Of a DNA stretch of 16,525 nucleotides, positions 6,741 through 14,120 are shown piece by piece. Below the pieces are notes generated by a model that was given only the letters and a program-made list of their open reading frames with translations, was not told the origin of the DNA and did no database searches. Each line of letters opens with the position of its first letter. Position 1 is the first letter of the stretch. Origin of the DNA: Methanoregula sp. (GTDB taxonomy: Archaea > Halobacteriota > Methanomicrobia > Methanomicrobiales > Methanospirillaceae); the NCBI GenBank assembly GCA_030653335.1, contig JAURZP010000137.1:1-16525 (forward strand), in the 5' to 3' direction. The position numbers were made by a program, and so were the translations under genes.

Positions 6741-7568
6741 TCATGGTTCACCTGCTGATCCACTACCTGGCCGGGGAGTGATCACAAAGATGCACCGGTC
6801 ATCCCCGGAGGAATAACAGCGTTCCTCCACCACGGTGACCGGGCATTTCAGGTGAGACGAGAATATTGCAGTGAGCACGCCGATATCAAACACACAGGCG
6901 CCATGGCCGGTAACCGGGAGTTCCTCGCATTCAAAACAGCCACGGACCTCCAGCGTGAGCGGGTCAGTACCGGCAAGCGTGATCGCCCCAAGACCATGGG
7001 CCTGCCAGAACGTATCCATCTTTTTTACTACATCCTCAACAGTATTGCCGGCAACCCGCGGGGCAAGAACCGTCCCCACCTGCTCGCCGGTACGACCCAG
7101 CACCGGGTCAATATTGATCCCCATAACCATGGCCTGAGTCCGGAAGACGAGTACACAGTAGCGGAAAAAAGAGACTATGTCGTCATCAGAAAATGGTTGG
7201 TCTCCCCCGGCACCGTGGCGATGGTGGACTGTAACCTTCACGTCCCGGTCAGTGTTGGTCAGCCTGCCGATGGCATTGGATGAGAGCGTGATCGTTCGCT
7301 TGCGGCTGTCGTGCGGATCCGGGAGCGAGGTGATGAGTCCTGACCGCTCAAGGTCCCGGAGGTGTACTGATATAGTCGACTTTGCTTTCTGCGTGCGTTC
7401 CACGATCAGGTCAAACGGGACCGGGCCGGCTGCCGCCAGCTCAAGGATTCGCAATTTGATCGGGCTGTCCACCGCTATAACAGTATCCGGAGTAGAGAAG
7501 AGCCGTACATCCTCATCATGAACTCCCGGTACCGGCCCATGCTTGTTTTTCACACATACATTGTGCAT
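6741..7568 (-). CDS. msvR: MsvR-family redox-responsive regulator (wHTH + V4R domain)
   Basis: From ATG 7568 this encodes 275 residues; ATGs at 7580 and 7595 are alternatives and none has a clear ribosome site. An ArsR-like winged helix (IKLRILELAAAGPVPFDLIV, then KAKSTISVHLRDLERSGLI and a basic wing SRKRTITLS) is followed by a C-terminal V4R domain carrying the cysteine set GCFECEELP, GHGACVFD, LKCPV and ERCYSSGDDRC. MsvR is a methanogen-specific regulator; in Methanothermobacter it controls its own gene and the adjacent F420H2 oxidase operon, and V4R cysteines modulate DNA binding with redox state. Here the divergent neighbour is exactly that oxidase, and MsvR-box-like inverted repeats lie between them. 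The first residues of the longer frame from 7637 overlap the fprA start and are unlikely to be translated. Confidence 0.9.
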   Translation of the reverse strand: MHNVCVKNKHGPVPGVHDEDVRLFSTPDTVIAVDSPIKLRILELAAAGPVPFDLIVERTQKAKSTISVHLRDLERSGLITSLPDPHDSRKRTITLSSNAIGRLTNTDRDVKVTVHHRHGAGGDQPFSDDDIVSFFRYCVLVFRTQAMVMGINIDPVLGRTGEQVGTVLAPRVAGNTVEDVVKKMDTFWQAHGLGAITLAGTDPLTLEVRGCFECEELPVTGHGACVFDIGVLTAIFSSHLKCPVTVVEERCYSSGDDRCIFVITPRPGSGSAGEP

Positions 7569-7586
7569 CGCAATGTTCATAAAGAT

Positions 7587-7606
7587 TGTTCGCATACAAT
7601 AGAACA
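7587..7606. promoter_or_regulatory. second inverted repeat in the msvR/fprA promoter (MsvR box-like)
   Basis: TGTTC-N10-GAACA is a perfect 5-bp inverted repeat that abuts the next one directly. It contains TTCG at its left arm as in MsvR boxes, but the right arm reads TAGAA rather than CGAA, so it may be a weaker site. Confidence 0.55.
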
Positions 7607-7622
7607 TTCGTATTATTACGAA
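7607..7622. promoter_or_regulatory. MsvR box (perfect inverted repeat)
   Basis: TTCGTATTATTACGAA is a perfect 6-bp inverted repeat, TTCGTA-N4-TACGAA, the pattern I recall for MsvR binding sites. It lies 13 nt before the fprA ATG, and its TAATAATA centre could be the msvR TATA element on the other strand, so binding would affect both genes. Confidence 0.8.
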
Positions 7623-7635
7623 CAATGTGATCATC

Positions 7636-8853
7636 ATGAAAGCAGAATCCTACAAGATATCTGAAGGTGTGTACTGGGTCGGGTCACTGGACTGGGACCT
7701 GCGAACATACCACGGTTATACGCTCGATGGAACGTCATACAACTGCTACCTCGTCTTTGGCAGGAAGACCGCGCTCATCGATAATGTCTACCCGGGTCAC
7801 TCGGCCCAGATGTGGGGGCGAATCGCAGACGCGTTTGCAAAGGAAGGCAGGAAAGAACAGATCGATATCATCGTGCAAAATCACGTGGAGAAGGACCACT
7901 CAGGTGCACTCGTCGAGATCCACAAAAAGTTCCCGGCTGCACCGATTTATTGTTCCGAGATCGCGGAGAAAGGACTTCTCCGGCATTTCCCGGCACTCAA
8001 GGGTGCGAGCTTCAAACATGTAACAACCGGAGAGACGCTCGATCTCGGCGGGAAGACCCTCGCGTTTGTCCAGGCACCGCTCCTCCACTGGCCTGACTCG
8101 ATGTTTACCCTGTATGCGGAGAAAGGTATTCTCTTTCCGAACGATGCGTTCGGCCAGCACCTCTGCTGCGCAAAGCGGCTCGACACCGACATTCCCGAAC
8201 ACGTCCTGATGGATGCCACGCAGAAGTTCTACGCGAACCTTATTGTGCCTTTGACACCGCTCTTTTTGAAGAAGGCAGAAGAGCTGACCGGCCTTGGCCT
8301 TATCGAGAAGGTGAAGATGATCGCACCTGCCCACGGGCAGATCTGGACCAATCCCATGAGCGTGATCGGCGCTTACGTGGGATGGGCATCGGGTACGTCA
8401 CGGAAGAACAAGGTAACGATCATCTACGACACCATGCACGGTTCAACAAGGATGCTCGCCCATGGTCTTGCTGAAGGCGTTATTGCGGGAGGCTGTGATG
8501 CAAGAGTCTTCAACCTGCATGACGATGAGCGGTCCGAGATTGTCAAGCACATTCTCGATTCAAAGGCGATCATGGTCGGTGTCCCGACCATCAACGACAT
8601 GCCCTACCCCAGCGTCGGGGATCTCCTGTACTATCTCAAGGGCCTGCATTTCAACCGGACCGGCGAGCGCTTCGCGCTGGCATTCGGGTCCATGGGTGGC
8701 AAGGGCGGGGCCGTGAAGATGGTGGCCGATGAGTTAGAGACCGCAGGGTTCACGATAGTCGGTTCGCAGGAAGTCCTCTACGTACCGGACGCATCCGAGC
8801 TTGACACCGCATTTGATGCGGGCAAGGCCATGGCAAAGCGCATCACCGGATAA
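7636..8853 (+). CDS. fprA: F420H2 oxidase, A-type flavo-diiron protein (FprA)
   Basis: This encodes 405 residues. An N-terminal metallo-beta-lactamase-like domain (1-255) carries the full di-iron ligand set: H83-x-E85-x-D87-H88 in NHVEKDHSG, H151 in LLHWPDS, D170 in FPNDAFG and H233 in APAHGQIW. The C-terminal flavodoxin domain (from about 259) starts VTIIYDTMHGSTRML with the FMN phosphate loop. In methanogens the enzyme reduces O2 to water with F420H2 as direct donor, protecting the cytoplasm. ATG 7636 is preferred over GTG 7627 because GTGATC (7627-7632) forms a ribosome site and family members start at this methionine. It is divergent from msvR and presumably regulated by it. No rubredoxin or rubrerythrin gene follows, unlike the Methanothermobacter operon. 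Confidence 0.95.
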   Translation: MKAESYKISEGVYWVGSLDWDLRTYHGYTLDGTSYNCYLVFGRKTALIDNVYPGHSAQMWGRIADAFAKEGRKEQIDIIVQNHVEKDHSGALVEIHKKFPAAPIYCSEIAEKGLLRHFPALKGASFKHVTTGETLDLGGKTLAFVQAPLLHWPDSMFTLYAEKGILFPNDAFGQHLCCAKRLDTDIPEHVLMDATQKFYANLIVPLTPLFLKKAEELTGLGLIEKVKMIAPAHGQIWTNPMSVIGAYVGWASGTSRKNKVTIIYDTMHGSTRMLAHGLAEGVIAGGCDARVFNLHDDERSEIVKHILDSKAIMVGVPTINDMPYPSVGDLLYYLKGLHFNRTGERFALAFGSMGGKGGAVKMVADELETAGFTIVGSQEVLYVPDASELDTAFDAGKAMAKRITG

Positions 8854-8866
8854 ATTTATTTTTACT
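8854..8866 (+). terminator. T-rich terminator after fprA
   Basis: AATTTATTTTTAC begins right after the TAA stop. There is no strong stem, which is usual for archaeal termination. Confidence 0.5.
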
Positions 8867-8902
8867 GCTGAACGCCAGTCGTGAGATGAGGAACCGTAAG
8901 GA

Positions 8903-9100
8903 TGAAACCCGGGGGCTGGCCGGGTCTCCCTTGTAACGGTCCAGCCCTGAACCGGTCATTGCATGCTGTTTGACAATTGCCCGGAACAGGGACGGGCACC
9001 GGACCGGGCATGTAACGAAGCGTTTGGAAGAGTGAGCGGTACTGGAAAGGGCTCCGGCCACTCCGGAACCGGAAGGCCCGGGGGCCACCAGTTCCCTCCA
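8903..9100 (+). repeat. ~195-bp CCGG-rich repeat, first unit of a pair (full length)
   Basis: AAACCCGGGGGCTGGC starts at 8905, the anchor is TTGCATGCTG at 8959 (two substitutions), then TTTGACAATTG, GGGCACCGGACCGGGC, CATGTAACGAAGCGTTTGGAA, and the tail with AAAGGGCTCCGGCCACTCCGG. The variant GTAACGAAGCG recurs only in the first unit at 11006. Confidence 0.9.
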
Positions 9101-9296
9101 AAACCCGGGGGCTGGCCGGTCTCCGTGTAATGGCCCAGCCTTGAACCGGTCATCGCATGCCATTTGACAATTGACCGGAACATGAACAAGCACCGGAATG
9201 TGCATGTACCGGAGATTTTGGGAGAGGGAGTGGTACCGGAATGAGCTCAGCTATTCCGGAACCGGAGGGAGGACCGCTTTTCCCGGCTACTCCTTA
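9101..9296 (+). repeat. ~195-bp CCGG-rich repeat, second unit of the pair
   Basis: AAACCCGGGGGCTGGCC starts at 9101, anchor TCGCATGCC at 9153, 194 bp after the previous anchor. The core is more diverged (AACAAGCACCGGAATGTGC), but the tail is retained through GGTACCGG and CTATTCCGGAACCGGAGG. Confidence 0.85.
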
Positions 9297-9322
9297 AGCC
9301 CGGAATTCAGCAATAAGCATAG

Positions 9323-9901
9323 TTAGTCAGCGTAACCGGGAGCGGGATAAAAATACATATTCGAGGGATTGAAAAAGACTGCAAAAAGAATGATGAGAAT
9401 GAGCGGGATGGTGACAGCAATGGCAATAACAAGAATCGCTTTAACGGTACTGATTTCCTGAAGCTCCCGGATTCCAAGTATGCCAAGAACCAGTGACCAG
9501 AGAACGAAAATTATTCCGATGAAAGGTATCCATCCGAGAAGAAGGTGGGGTGTATTCCCATACATAATCGCTTTGAAGGTCTGCATGATCCCCATGTGCC
9601 CGCCGAAAAGATACACCCATAGATGAATCCATGCGGCAAGGATGAGAGTAAGGATAAAACCGCCTGCCAGCGCCATGAAAAATACCCTGACCGGGTATGT
9701 AAAACCCCCCATCATACCTGAAAACATCTGCATACTCCCGAACCCTGAAGCACCGATAAGTGCGGAGAGGATTGCATTGAGCAGGAGAAGTGCGGCAAAA
9801 TACGTAAAGACAACTCCCGGTTCATCGTTACGGGACTGCTGGAAGGTTTCAACAGGTTTCAGGAGGAAACCTTTCACCTTGGTAACGATGGGGTCAATCA
9901 T
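9323..9901 (-). CDS. YIP1-family multi-pass membrane protein
   Basis: From ATG 9901 this encodes 192 residues; a TTG at 9910 would add three. The opening IVTKVKGFLLKPVETFQQSRNDEPG is the conserved cytoplasmic start of prokaryotic YIP1-domain proteins. Four hydrophobic segments follow at about 30-52, 72-98, 117-143 and 155-177. The hallmark YGNTPHLLLGWIPFIG and IRELQEISTVKAILVI are present. It sits in the cytoplasmic membrane. Function in prokaryotes is not established; eukaryotic Yip1 works in vesicle traffic, which is not a guide here. No ribosome site is seen, and a TATA box 26-34 nt upstream suggests a leaderless or nearly leaderless message. Confidence 0.85.
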   Translation of the reverse strand: MIDPIVTKVKGFLLKPVETFQQSRNDEPGVVFTYFAALLLLNAILSALIGASGFGSMQMFSGMMGGFTYPVRVFFMALAGGFILTLILAAWIHLWVYLFGGHMGIMQTFKAIMYGNTPHLLLGWIPFIGIIFVLWSLVLGILGIRELQEISTVKAILVIAIAVTIPLILIILFAVFFNPSNMYFYPAPGYAD

Positions 9902-9926
9902 ACTGTTCAATAATTATCATGAGATG

Positions 9927-9937
9927 AATATAAAGGG
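9927..9937 (-). promoter_or_regulatory. TATA box of the YIP1-family gene
   Basis: CCCTTTATATT on the minus strand is a strong archaeal TATA element with C residues on its upstream side. It is 26-36 nt before ATG 9901. Confidence 0.6.
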
Positions 9938-9961
9938 AGCCAGTTCAACGAGCCATGACAA

Positions 9962-10022
9962 GTGTTGGACTGCCAAACACGAAAAATCCCCGGCTCAAAG
10001 TCCGGCCGGGAAATTTCCGGCC
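9962..10022. other. two dyad-symmetric elements between divergent membrane-protein genes
   Basis: GTGTTGG-ACTG-CCAAACAC (9962-9980) can form a 7-bp stem with one bulged A. GGCCGGGAAATTTCCGGCC (10004-10022) has GGCCGG/CCGGCC arms around the perfect palindrome GGAAATTTCC. They lie about 117 bp or more before the plus-strand gene at 10139 and upstream of the minus-strand promoter, so they could be shared regulatory sites. No known binding motif was recognised. Confidence 0.35.
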
Positions 10023-10102
10023 CGGGCCTTGGCAATGGGAACGCCAAAGGTGATGGGATTGTTGTTTTTTTTGATGTGCCGGCGGGGAGATTAATTCCAA
10101 TC

Positions 10103-10108
10103 TTTTAT
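10103..10108 (+). promoter_or_regulatory. TATA box of the HEXXH membrane protein gene
   Basis: TTTTAT in the context ATCTTTTATCTCC lies about 31-36 nt before ATG 10139. No ribosome site precedes the ATG (AAAACCGTATC), so the mRNA is probably leaderless or has a very short leader. Confidence 0.45.
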
Positions 10109-10138
10109 CTCCTGACAATGTAAAATAAAAACCGTATC

Positions 10139-10921
10139 ATGACCCGGCAGAGTAAGATCCGCGATGCCATATTTTATTCCGCAATCGCACTGGCAACGTA
10201 TTTTTTCCTCCAGTCGGTTATTGTTATCATCCATGAGCACATTCACAGCACAACTGCATATCTCCTGGGTCACATGCAGAACCCGCTTGCAATTGTCTGG
10301 GGCAATCCGCTGACGCTCAACGGGTGGGATGAAGGCGTCTCGTATTCCGCCCTTTTTTCTGCAGGAAACGGTACCGATGCTGCGATCATTGCCATCATGC
10401 CGCTGATCTTCCATGCCGTGGTTGTCACGTGCGGCCTGTACCTCCTCCTCTCCCCGGCACTGGTGACGAGAAAATGGGGGTTTCACCTTATCTTCTGGCT
10501 GGTCATTATAAACCTGATGGAACTGATTGCATACATGCCGATGAGGGCGTTTGCCACGAACGGTGACATCGGGAACATCAACCACGGACTGGGGCTATCG
10601 CCGTGGGCACTCTTTTTCCCGGGGACGCTCCTCATCCTCACATGGCTGTATCTCCTCTTTTACCGTGTCCTTCCCCGGGCCAATGTGATTATTGCCGGTG
10701 ATTCGCAGGCGGTCCGTTACGCACTTCTCTGCCTCTCGGCATTCTTTGTCTTTGACTGGAGGAGCATCTTCCGTGTGGTACTCCTGCCGTTTCCGGAGAC
10801 GGGGTGGGTCATCGGGTTTGCCGGGACCATCGCGTGCGTACTGGTCATTGTTCTCTGCAGGCCGGGTCTCTCTTGGGTCGCTTCTGCGGAGGAGAGGGTG
10901 AAGACAGACATTGGCGGATAG
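10139..10921 (+). CDS. multi-pass membrane protein with HEXXH motif, putative intramembrane metalloprotease
   Basis: This encodes 260 residues with about six hydrophobic segments (near 11-31, 82-103, 115-137, 155-175, 192-208 and 222-241). The end of the first carries IHEHIHSTTAYLLG: H32-E33-x-x-H36 is the zinc-protease HEXXH motif at a membrane boundary, as in site-2/M50-type proteases. A candidate third ligand is D143 in the conserved-looking stretch YMPMRAFATNGDIGNINHGLG after the third segment, comparable to the Asp of the M50 N-x-x-P...DG motif. The substrate is unknown. Protease activity is inferred from motif and topology only; a non-catalytic membrane protein remains possible. It is divergent from the YIP1-family gene; no partner gene is co-directional. 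Confidence 0.7.
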   Translation: MTRQSKIRDAIFYSAIALATYFFLQSVIVIIHEHIHSTTAYLLGHMQNPLAIVWGNPLTLNGWDEGVSYSALFSAGNGTDAAIIAIMPLIFHAVVVTCGLYLLLSPALVTRKWGFHLIFWLVIINLMELIAYMPMRAFATNGDIGNINHGLGLSPWALFFPGTLLILTWLYLLFYRVLPRANVIIAGDSQAVRYALLCLSAFFVFDWRSIFRVVLLPFPETGWVIGFAGTIACVLVIVLCRPGLSWVASAEERVKTDIGG

Positions 10922-10963
10922 TGGCCGGGGGGCTCCGGCTCATACAATCGCAAAGGGAAGAGC

Positions 10964-11199
10964 GACTCCGGAACCGGAAGGCAGGCCCCACATATGTCCC
11001 CTCTGAAACCCGGGGGCTGGCCGGCTCTCACGTAACGGCCCTGCCTTGAGCCGGTGATCGCATGCCGTTTGACAATTGAACGGTACAGGAACGGGCACCG
11101 GACCGGGCATGTAACGAAGCGTTTGGAAAAGTGAGCGGTACCGGAAAGGGCTCCGACAACTCCGTAACCAGAAGGCCCGGGCCCCACCCGTCCCCTCAT
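10964..11199 (+). repeat. ~195-bp CCGG-rich repeat, first unit of a pair with extra upstream tail
   Basis: Positions 10964-11005 match the tail of a unit (CTCCGGAACCGGAAGG, GGCCCCAC). A full unit then starts with AAACCCGGGGGCTGGCC at 11006, anchor TCGCATGCCG at 11058, and core GGGCACCGGACCGGGC and CATGTAACGAAGCGTTTGGAA. The preceding tail implies that at least one more unit once stood to the left. Confidence 0.9.
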
Positions 11200-11330
11200 A
11201 AATCCGGGGGCTGGCCGGCTCTCCGCGTAACGGCCCAGCCTTGAGCCGGTGATCGCATGCCGTTTGGCAATTGCCCGGAACAGGGACGGGCACCGGACCG
11301 GGCATGTACCGGAGAGTTTGGGAGAGTAAT
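11200..11330 (+). repeat. ~195-bp CCGG-rich repeat, second (3'-truncated) unit of the pair
   Basis: AAATCCGGGGGCTGGCC starts at 11200, anchor TCGCATGCCG at 11253 (195 bp after the previous one), then GGCAATTG, GGGCACCGGACCGGGC and GGAGAGTTTGGGAGAG. It stops abruptly where AT-rich sequence begins. Confidence 0.9.
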
Positions 11331-11442
11331 TCTTGGGGAATTTTGAGAGAAATTGCAGGAAATTGTGAGATACATATGAATTGAAGATAAGAAACTACCG
11401 GACAAACCTGCCATCAAAATGCCTTTGTATGGCAACAACAAT

Positions 11443-11517
11443 TTGTCCTATTCCGAAATCATTTGACAACATATCTAAATAACGATGTGAGTAAATTATC
11501 GAATCGGGATAGGACAC
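11443..11517. repeat. inverted repeat with 14-bp arms downstream of the CocE-like gene
   Basis: GTCCTATTCCGA (11445-11456) and TCGGGATAGGAC (11504-11515) pair at 11 of 12 positions, the odd one being a G-U wobble in plus-strand RNA. Arms extend to 14 bp with one further mismatch. The loop is 47 nt and AT-rich. It lies within 25-100 nt after the minus-strand stop at 11542 and may be a 3' structure or a relic element. Confidence 0.5.
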
Positions 11518-11541
11518 TGGTTCAACGGAACATAAAAAGAA

Positions 11542-13635
11542 TTACTGGTATTGCCGGGTAATGATCTCCGTCCACATCTTTTCCCGGATCAGGATTCCAT
11601 TCTCAGAGAGCCTGCGCACCAGCGTGAGGTTGAACGAACCCGTGGAGGCCGCAACAGAATACGTATCGGTCAGGTTCAGCACCCGGCCTGATGTGGTTAC
11701 CTCGTCCGTCCTCACCGCGTGGAATGTGGCATTCGCCGGGTCGTGATCGTTCACCTTCCACTGGTTGAACTCAGCATAACGGTACTCCGTCCCGTTGATC
11801 GTCCACCGGGTCTCCCCACCCTTGGTCCACACCGACTCCCCTGTCGTGATATTCCGTGCAACGGGATATTCCGGCCCGCTGCTCTCAAGGGACTCGTATC
11901 CCGGCCTCTGGCCGATATCCACCGGCTCCGGGAGGTCGCAGGCCGAAGTCAGCGTGTTTTTGACAACAACCGGGAGGTCGAGAGCGGAATTCCGGAAGTA
12001 CAGGGTCGTGTTCCCGGCATACGGGGTCGGCCATCCCATGGAGAACTGGGCGTTCGAAACCGCAAGGCGGATTTTGTGGCCCGGCCTGAAAGTATAGGTC
12101 GTGTAACGGATATCTCCGGAGAGGCTTGTCGGGACACCCGGCACGAGTGCAACAGATTCCTGGTTTTTGGACGAGTGAGACGGGTTTATCATGATACCGC
12201 TGACAAGCGAGACATTCCCGTCCGGCCAGACATCCTCCAGCCGGACGGTCCAGGCGTAGTGCGGGGCATCGGCCGAGACATTGAGGAGGACCCGGGGGGT
12301 TCCCATGATCTCTACTAGTTCTGTAAGGGTCCCGGAATCGTAGGTGAGGCTCTCGGAGTCATCGGAGGCCATGTCCCCGGTCAGCTCGCCCCACCAGTCA
12401 TTCGTGGCTATGCCGGAACCTGCATGGTAGGCGAGCGTCTCCGCTCCCCCGGCAGCGGAGGGTTCGCGGCCGAGTGTGCGATTGCTGCCGGGGTAATATC
12501 GTTCGGAACCGATGCCATCCACCGGCCAGTCACCGCACCGCCATTCGCCCGGAATTACGGTCAGGCTGGTGGAGGGGGGGACAGCGTCCCGGACGAAGAC
12601 CATGAACCTTGGCTCGTCCAGGATGCCGGTGTCCCTGCCTTTCAGCCAGTAGTCCCACCAGCGGGTGGCCTTTTCCCGCCACTCGTAATTCGGGCCGAGG
12701 CTGGTATCGTGGGGCCAGATGTGGTTCCATGGCCCGATATCCGCCTTCACCGGGGCTTCCGTCGTACTCATGAGGCGGGGGATAGTGTCCCGGTACTGGT
12801 CCAGGAGCCCGCCGATGAAGTAGACCGGGACCGTGAGGTTCTTTTTATAGCGGAGGGACTCTTTTGTCCAGAGCGATGCATTGGGAAGCTGGTGCTCCTT
12901 CCAGGTAAAGATCCAGGGCTTTTGTTCAAACCGGTTCGCAAAGTATTCCGGCGTAATGGCATAGTCAGGCGGCGCCGGGAAGGCATTGTCGGTCACGATC
13001 TGGGTCTCGTAGGCATCGATATGGAATACGCCGTCAGCGAAGTGGATGTCGTTATAGTAGAGGTCATCTGATGCATGGGCAGCAAGGATCGCTTTCAGCG
13101 CCGGGGGATTCCGCGCAGCCAGCATCAGCGCATTGAACCCGCTCCAGGACTTCCCGAACATCCCCACGTTCCCGTTCGAGCCAGGCATCTTCGACAGGGC
13201 ATCGATGATGTTAACCCCGTCTGTGAGCTCGGCCTCCGAATATTCCGAGACCGGAACTGCACCACCGCTCGACCCTGTTCCCCGGACATCAACCCGCGCA
13301 TAGATGTAGCCCCTCTTTGCAAAGTAGGCGCCTTTCTGGTAATCGACCATATAGAACATATCGTCCTTGCGGTACGGCAGCATCTCGAAGAGGACCGGGA
13401 ATTTTTCTCCATCGCTTACCGGAACGGGCCGTATGAACATGACTGCCAGGTTCACACCGTCCGGCATGGTCAGCCAGCTGTTCTCAATCGTTATGTTGTA
13501 CACCGGCTGGGATGGATGAACGTATGTCCTGGGGGCGGCTTGCGGGGTGCCCCCACTGAACAGGAAAACGACAAGGACCCCGCAGACTGCGAGGGCCAGT
13601 ACGAGGAGTGCAAGGTATCTGACGGGTAATGCCAT
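11542..13635 (-). CDS. CocE/NonD (peptidase S15-like) hydrolase, membrane anchored
   Basis: This encodes 697 residues. An N-terminal hydrophobic segment (6-27, VRYLALLVLALAVCGVLVVF) acts as signal anchor, placing the enzyme outside the cell. The alpha/beta-hydrolase domain (about 45-340) has WLTMPDGVNLAV, the DVRGTGSSGG motif (116-125), nucleophile S163 in GMFGKSWSGFNAL, acid D279 in GGLLDQYRD and H305 in GPWNHIWPHD. After about 345 comes the beta-sandwich typical of X-Pro dipeptidyl-peptidases, cocaine esterase and glutaryl-7-ACA acylase (LVSGIMI, then YTFRPGHKIRLAVSNAQF). The family hydrolyses esters, amides or X-Pro peptides; the substrate cannot be read off. Many N-x-S/T sequons suit a glycosylated surface protein. 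ATG 13635 has no ribosome site; a TATA box lies about 70 nt upstream. No partner gene is adjacent. Confidence 0.88.
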   Translation of the reverse strand: MALPVRYLALLVLALAVCGVLVVFLFSGGTPQAAPRTYVHPSQPVYNITIENSWLTMPDGVNLAVMFIRPVPVSDGEKFPVLFEMLPYRKDDMFYMVDYQKGAYFAKRGYIYARVDVRGTGSSGGAVPVSEYSEAELTDGVNIIDALSKMPGSNGNVGMFGKSWSGFNALMLAARNPPALKAILAAHASDDLYYNDIHFADGVFHIDAYETQIVTDNAFPAPPDYAITPEYFANRFEQKPWIFTWKEHQLPNASLWTKESLRYKKNLTVPVYFIGGLLDQYRDTIPRLMSTTEAPVKADIGPWNHIWPHDTSLGPNYEWREKATRWWDYWLKGRDTGILDEPRFMVFVRDAVPPSTSLTVIPGEWRCGDWPVDGIGSERYYPGSNRTLGREPSAAGGAETLAYHAGSGIATNDWWGELTGDMASDDSESLTYDSGTLTELVEIMGTPRVLLNVSADAPHYAWTVRLEDVWPDGNVSLVSGIMINPSHSSKNQESVALVPGVPTSLSGDIRYTTYTFRPGHKIRLAVSNAQFSMGWPTPYAGNTTLYFRNSALDLPVVVKNTLTSACDLPEPVDIGQRPGYESLESSGPEYPVARNITTGESVWTKGGETRWTINGTEYRYAEFNQWKVNDHDPANATFHAVRTDEVTTSGRVLNLTDTYSVAASTGSFNLTLVRRLSENGILIREKMWTEIITRQYQ

Positions 13636-13700
13636 GGGAACGAACTCTTCGGTTGATTCTTTCAGGACCGTGCCTGTAGCAAAGAACCTGTTATGGGCTC

Positions 13701-13710
13701 ATTAATAAAT
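13701..13710 (-). promoter_or_regulatory. TATA box of the CocE-like gene
   Basis: ATTTATTAAT on the minus strand, flanked upstream by GCAGC, lies 66-75 nt before ATG 13635, implying a leader of about 40 nt. Confidence 0.45.
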
Positions 13711-13778
13711 GCTGCTCTGGGGGATTGTTAAACATCCCGGAAAAACCGGTATCCCGTTCCACGGGTTCTTATTTGACG

Positions 13779-13974
13779 GTAGACCGGGGGCTGGCCGGGT
13801 CTCCGCGTAACGGCCCAGCCGTGGGCCGGTCATCGCATGCCGTTTGACAATTGAGCGTTACAGGAACGGGCACCGGACCGGGCAGGTACCGGAGCGTTTG
13901 GAAATGGGAGCGGTACCGGAAAGGACTCCAACTACTCCGGAACCGGAAGGCCCGGGCCCCACCCGTCCCCTCCG
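13779..13974 (+). repeat. ~195-bp CCGG-rich repeat, first unit of a pair (full length)
   Basis: The head reads AGACCGGGGGCTGGCC, anchor TCGCATGCCG at 13833, then TTTGACAATTG, GGGCACCGGACCGGGC, GGTACCGGAGCGTTTGGAA, and the complete tail with CTCCGGAACCGGAAGG and CCCGGGCCCCACCCGTCC. Confidence 0.9.
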
Positions 13975-14118
13975 GAACCCGGGGGCTGGCCGGTCTCCGC
14001 GTAACAGCCCAACCTTGAGCCCGGTCATCGCATGCCGTTTGACAATTGCCCTGAACATGAGCGGGCACCGGACCGGGCAGGTACCGGAGATTTTGGGAGA
14101 GTGAGCGGTACCGTTCCG
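13975..14118 (+). repeat. ~195-bp CCGG-rich repeat, second (3'-truncated) unit of the pair
   Basis: GAACCCGGGGGCTGGCC starts at 13975, anchor TCGCATGCCG at 14028, exactly 195 bp after the previous anchor. It ends at GAGTGAGCGGTACCG, where an unrelated inverted repeat takes over. Confidence 0.9.
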
Positions 14119-14120
14119 GG

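Noticed and set aside
7569..7637. Longer msvR frame starting at 7637 with an extra 23 residues
   Set aside because: It would overlap the fprA start and read through the MsvR boxes; the added residues do not look conserved.
8843..9205. Long minus-strand open frames over the repeat pairs (also 10940-11305 and 13769-14068), rich in PGPVPVPVP and repeated every 65 codons
   Set aside because: They arise because the repeat period (about 195 bp) is near a multiple of three and the sequence is GC-rich. Periods of 188 and 194 bp at other loci break the frame, ends are arbitrary, and no ribosome site or promoter fits.
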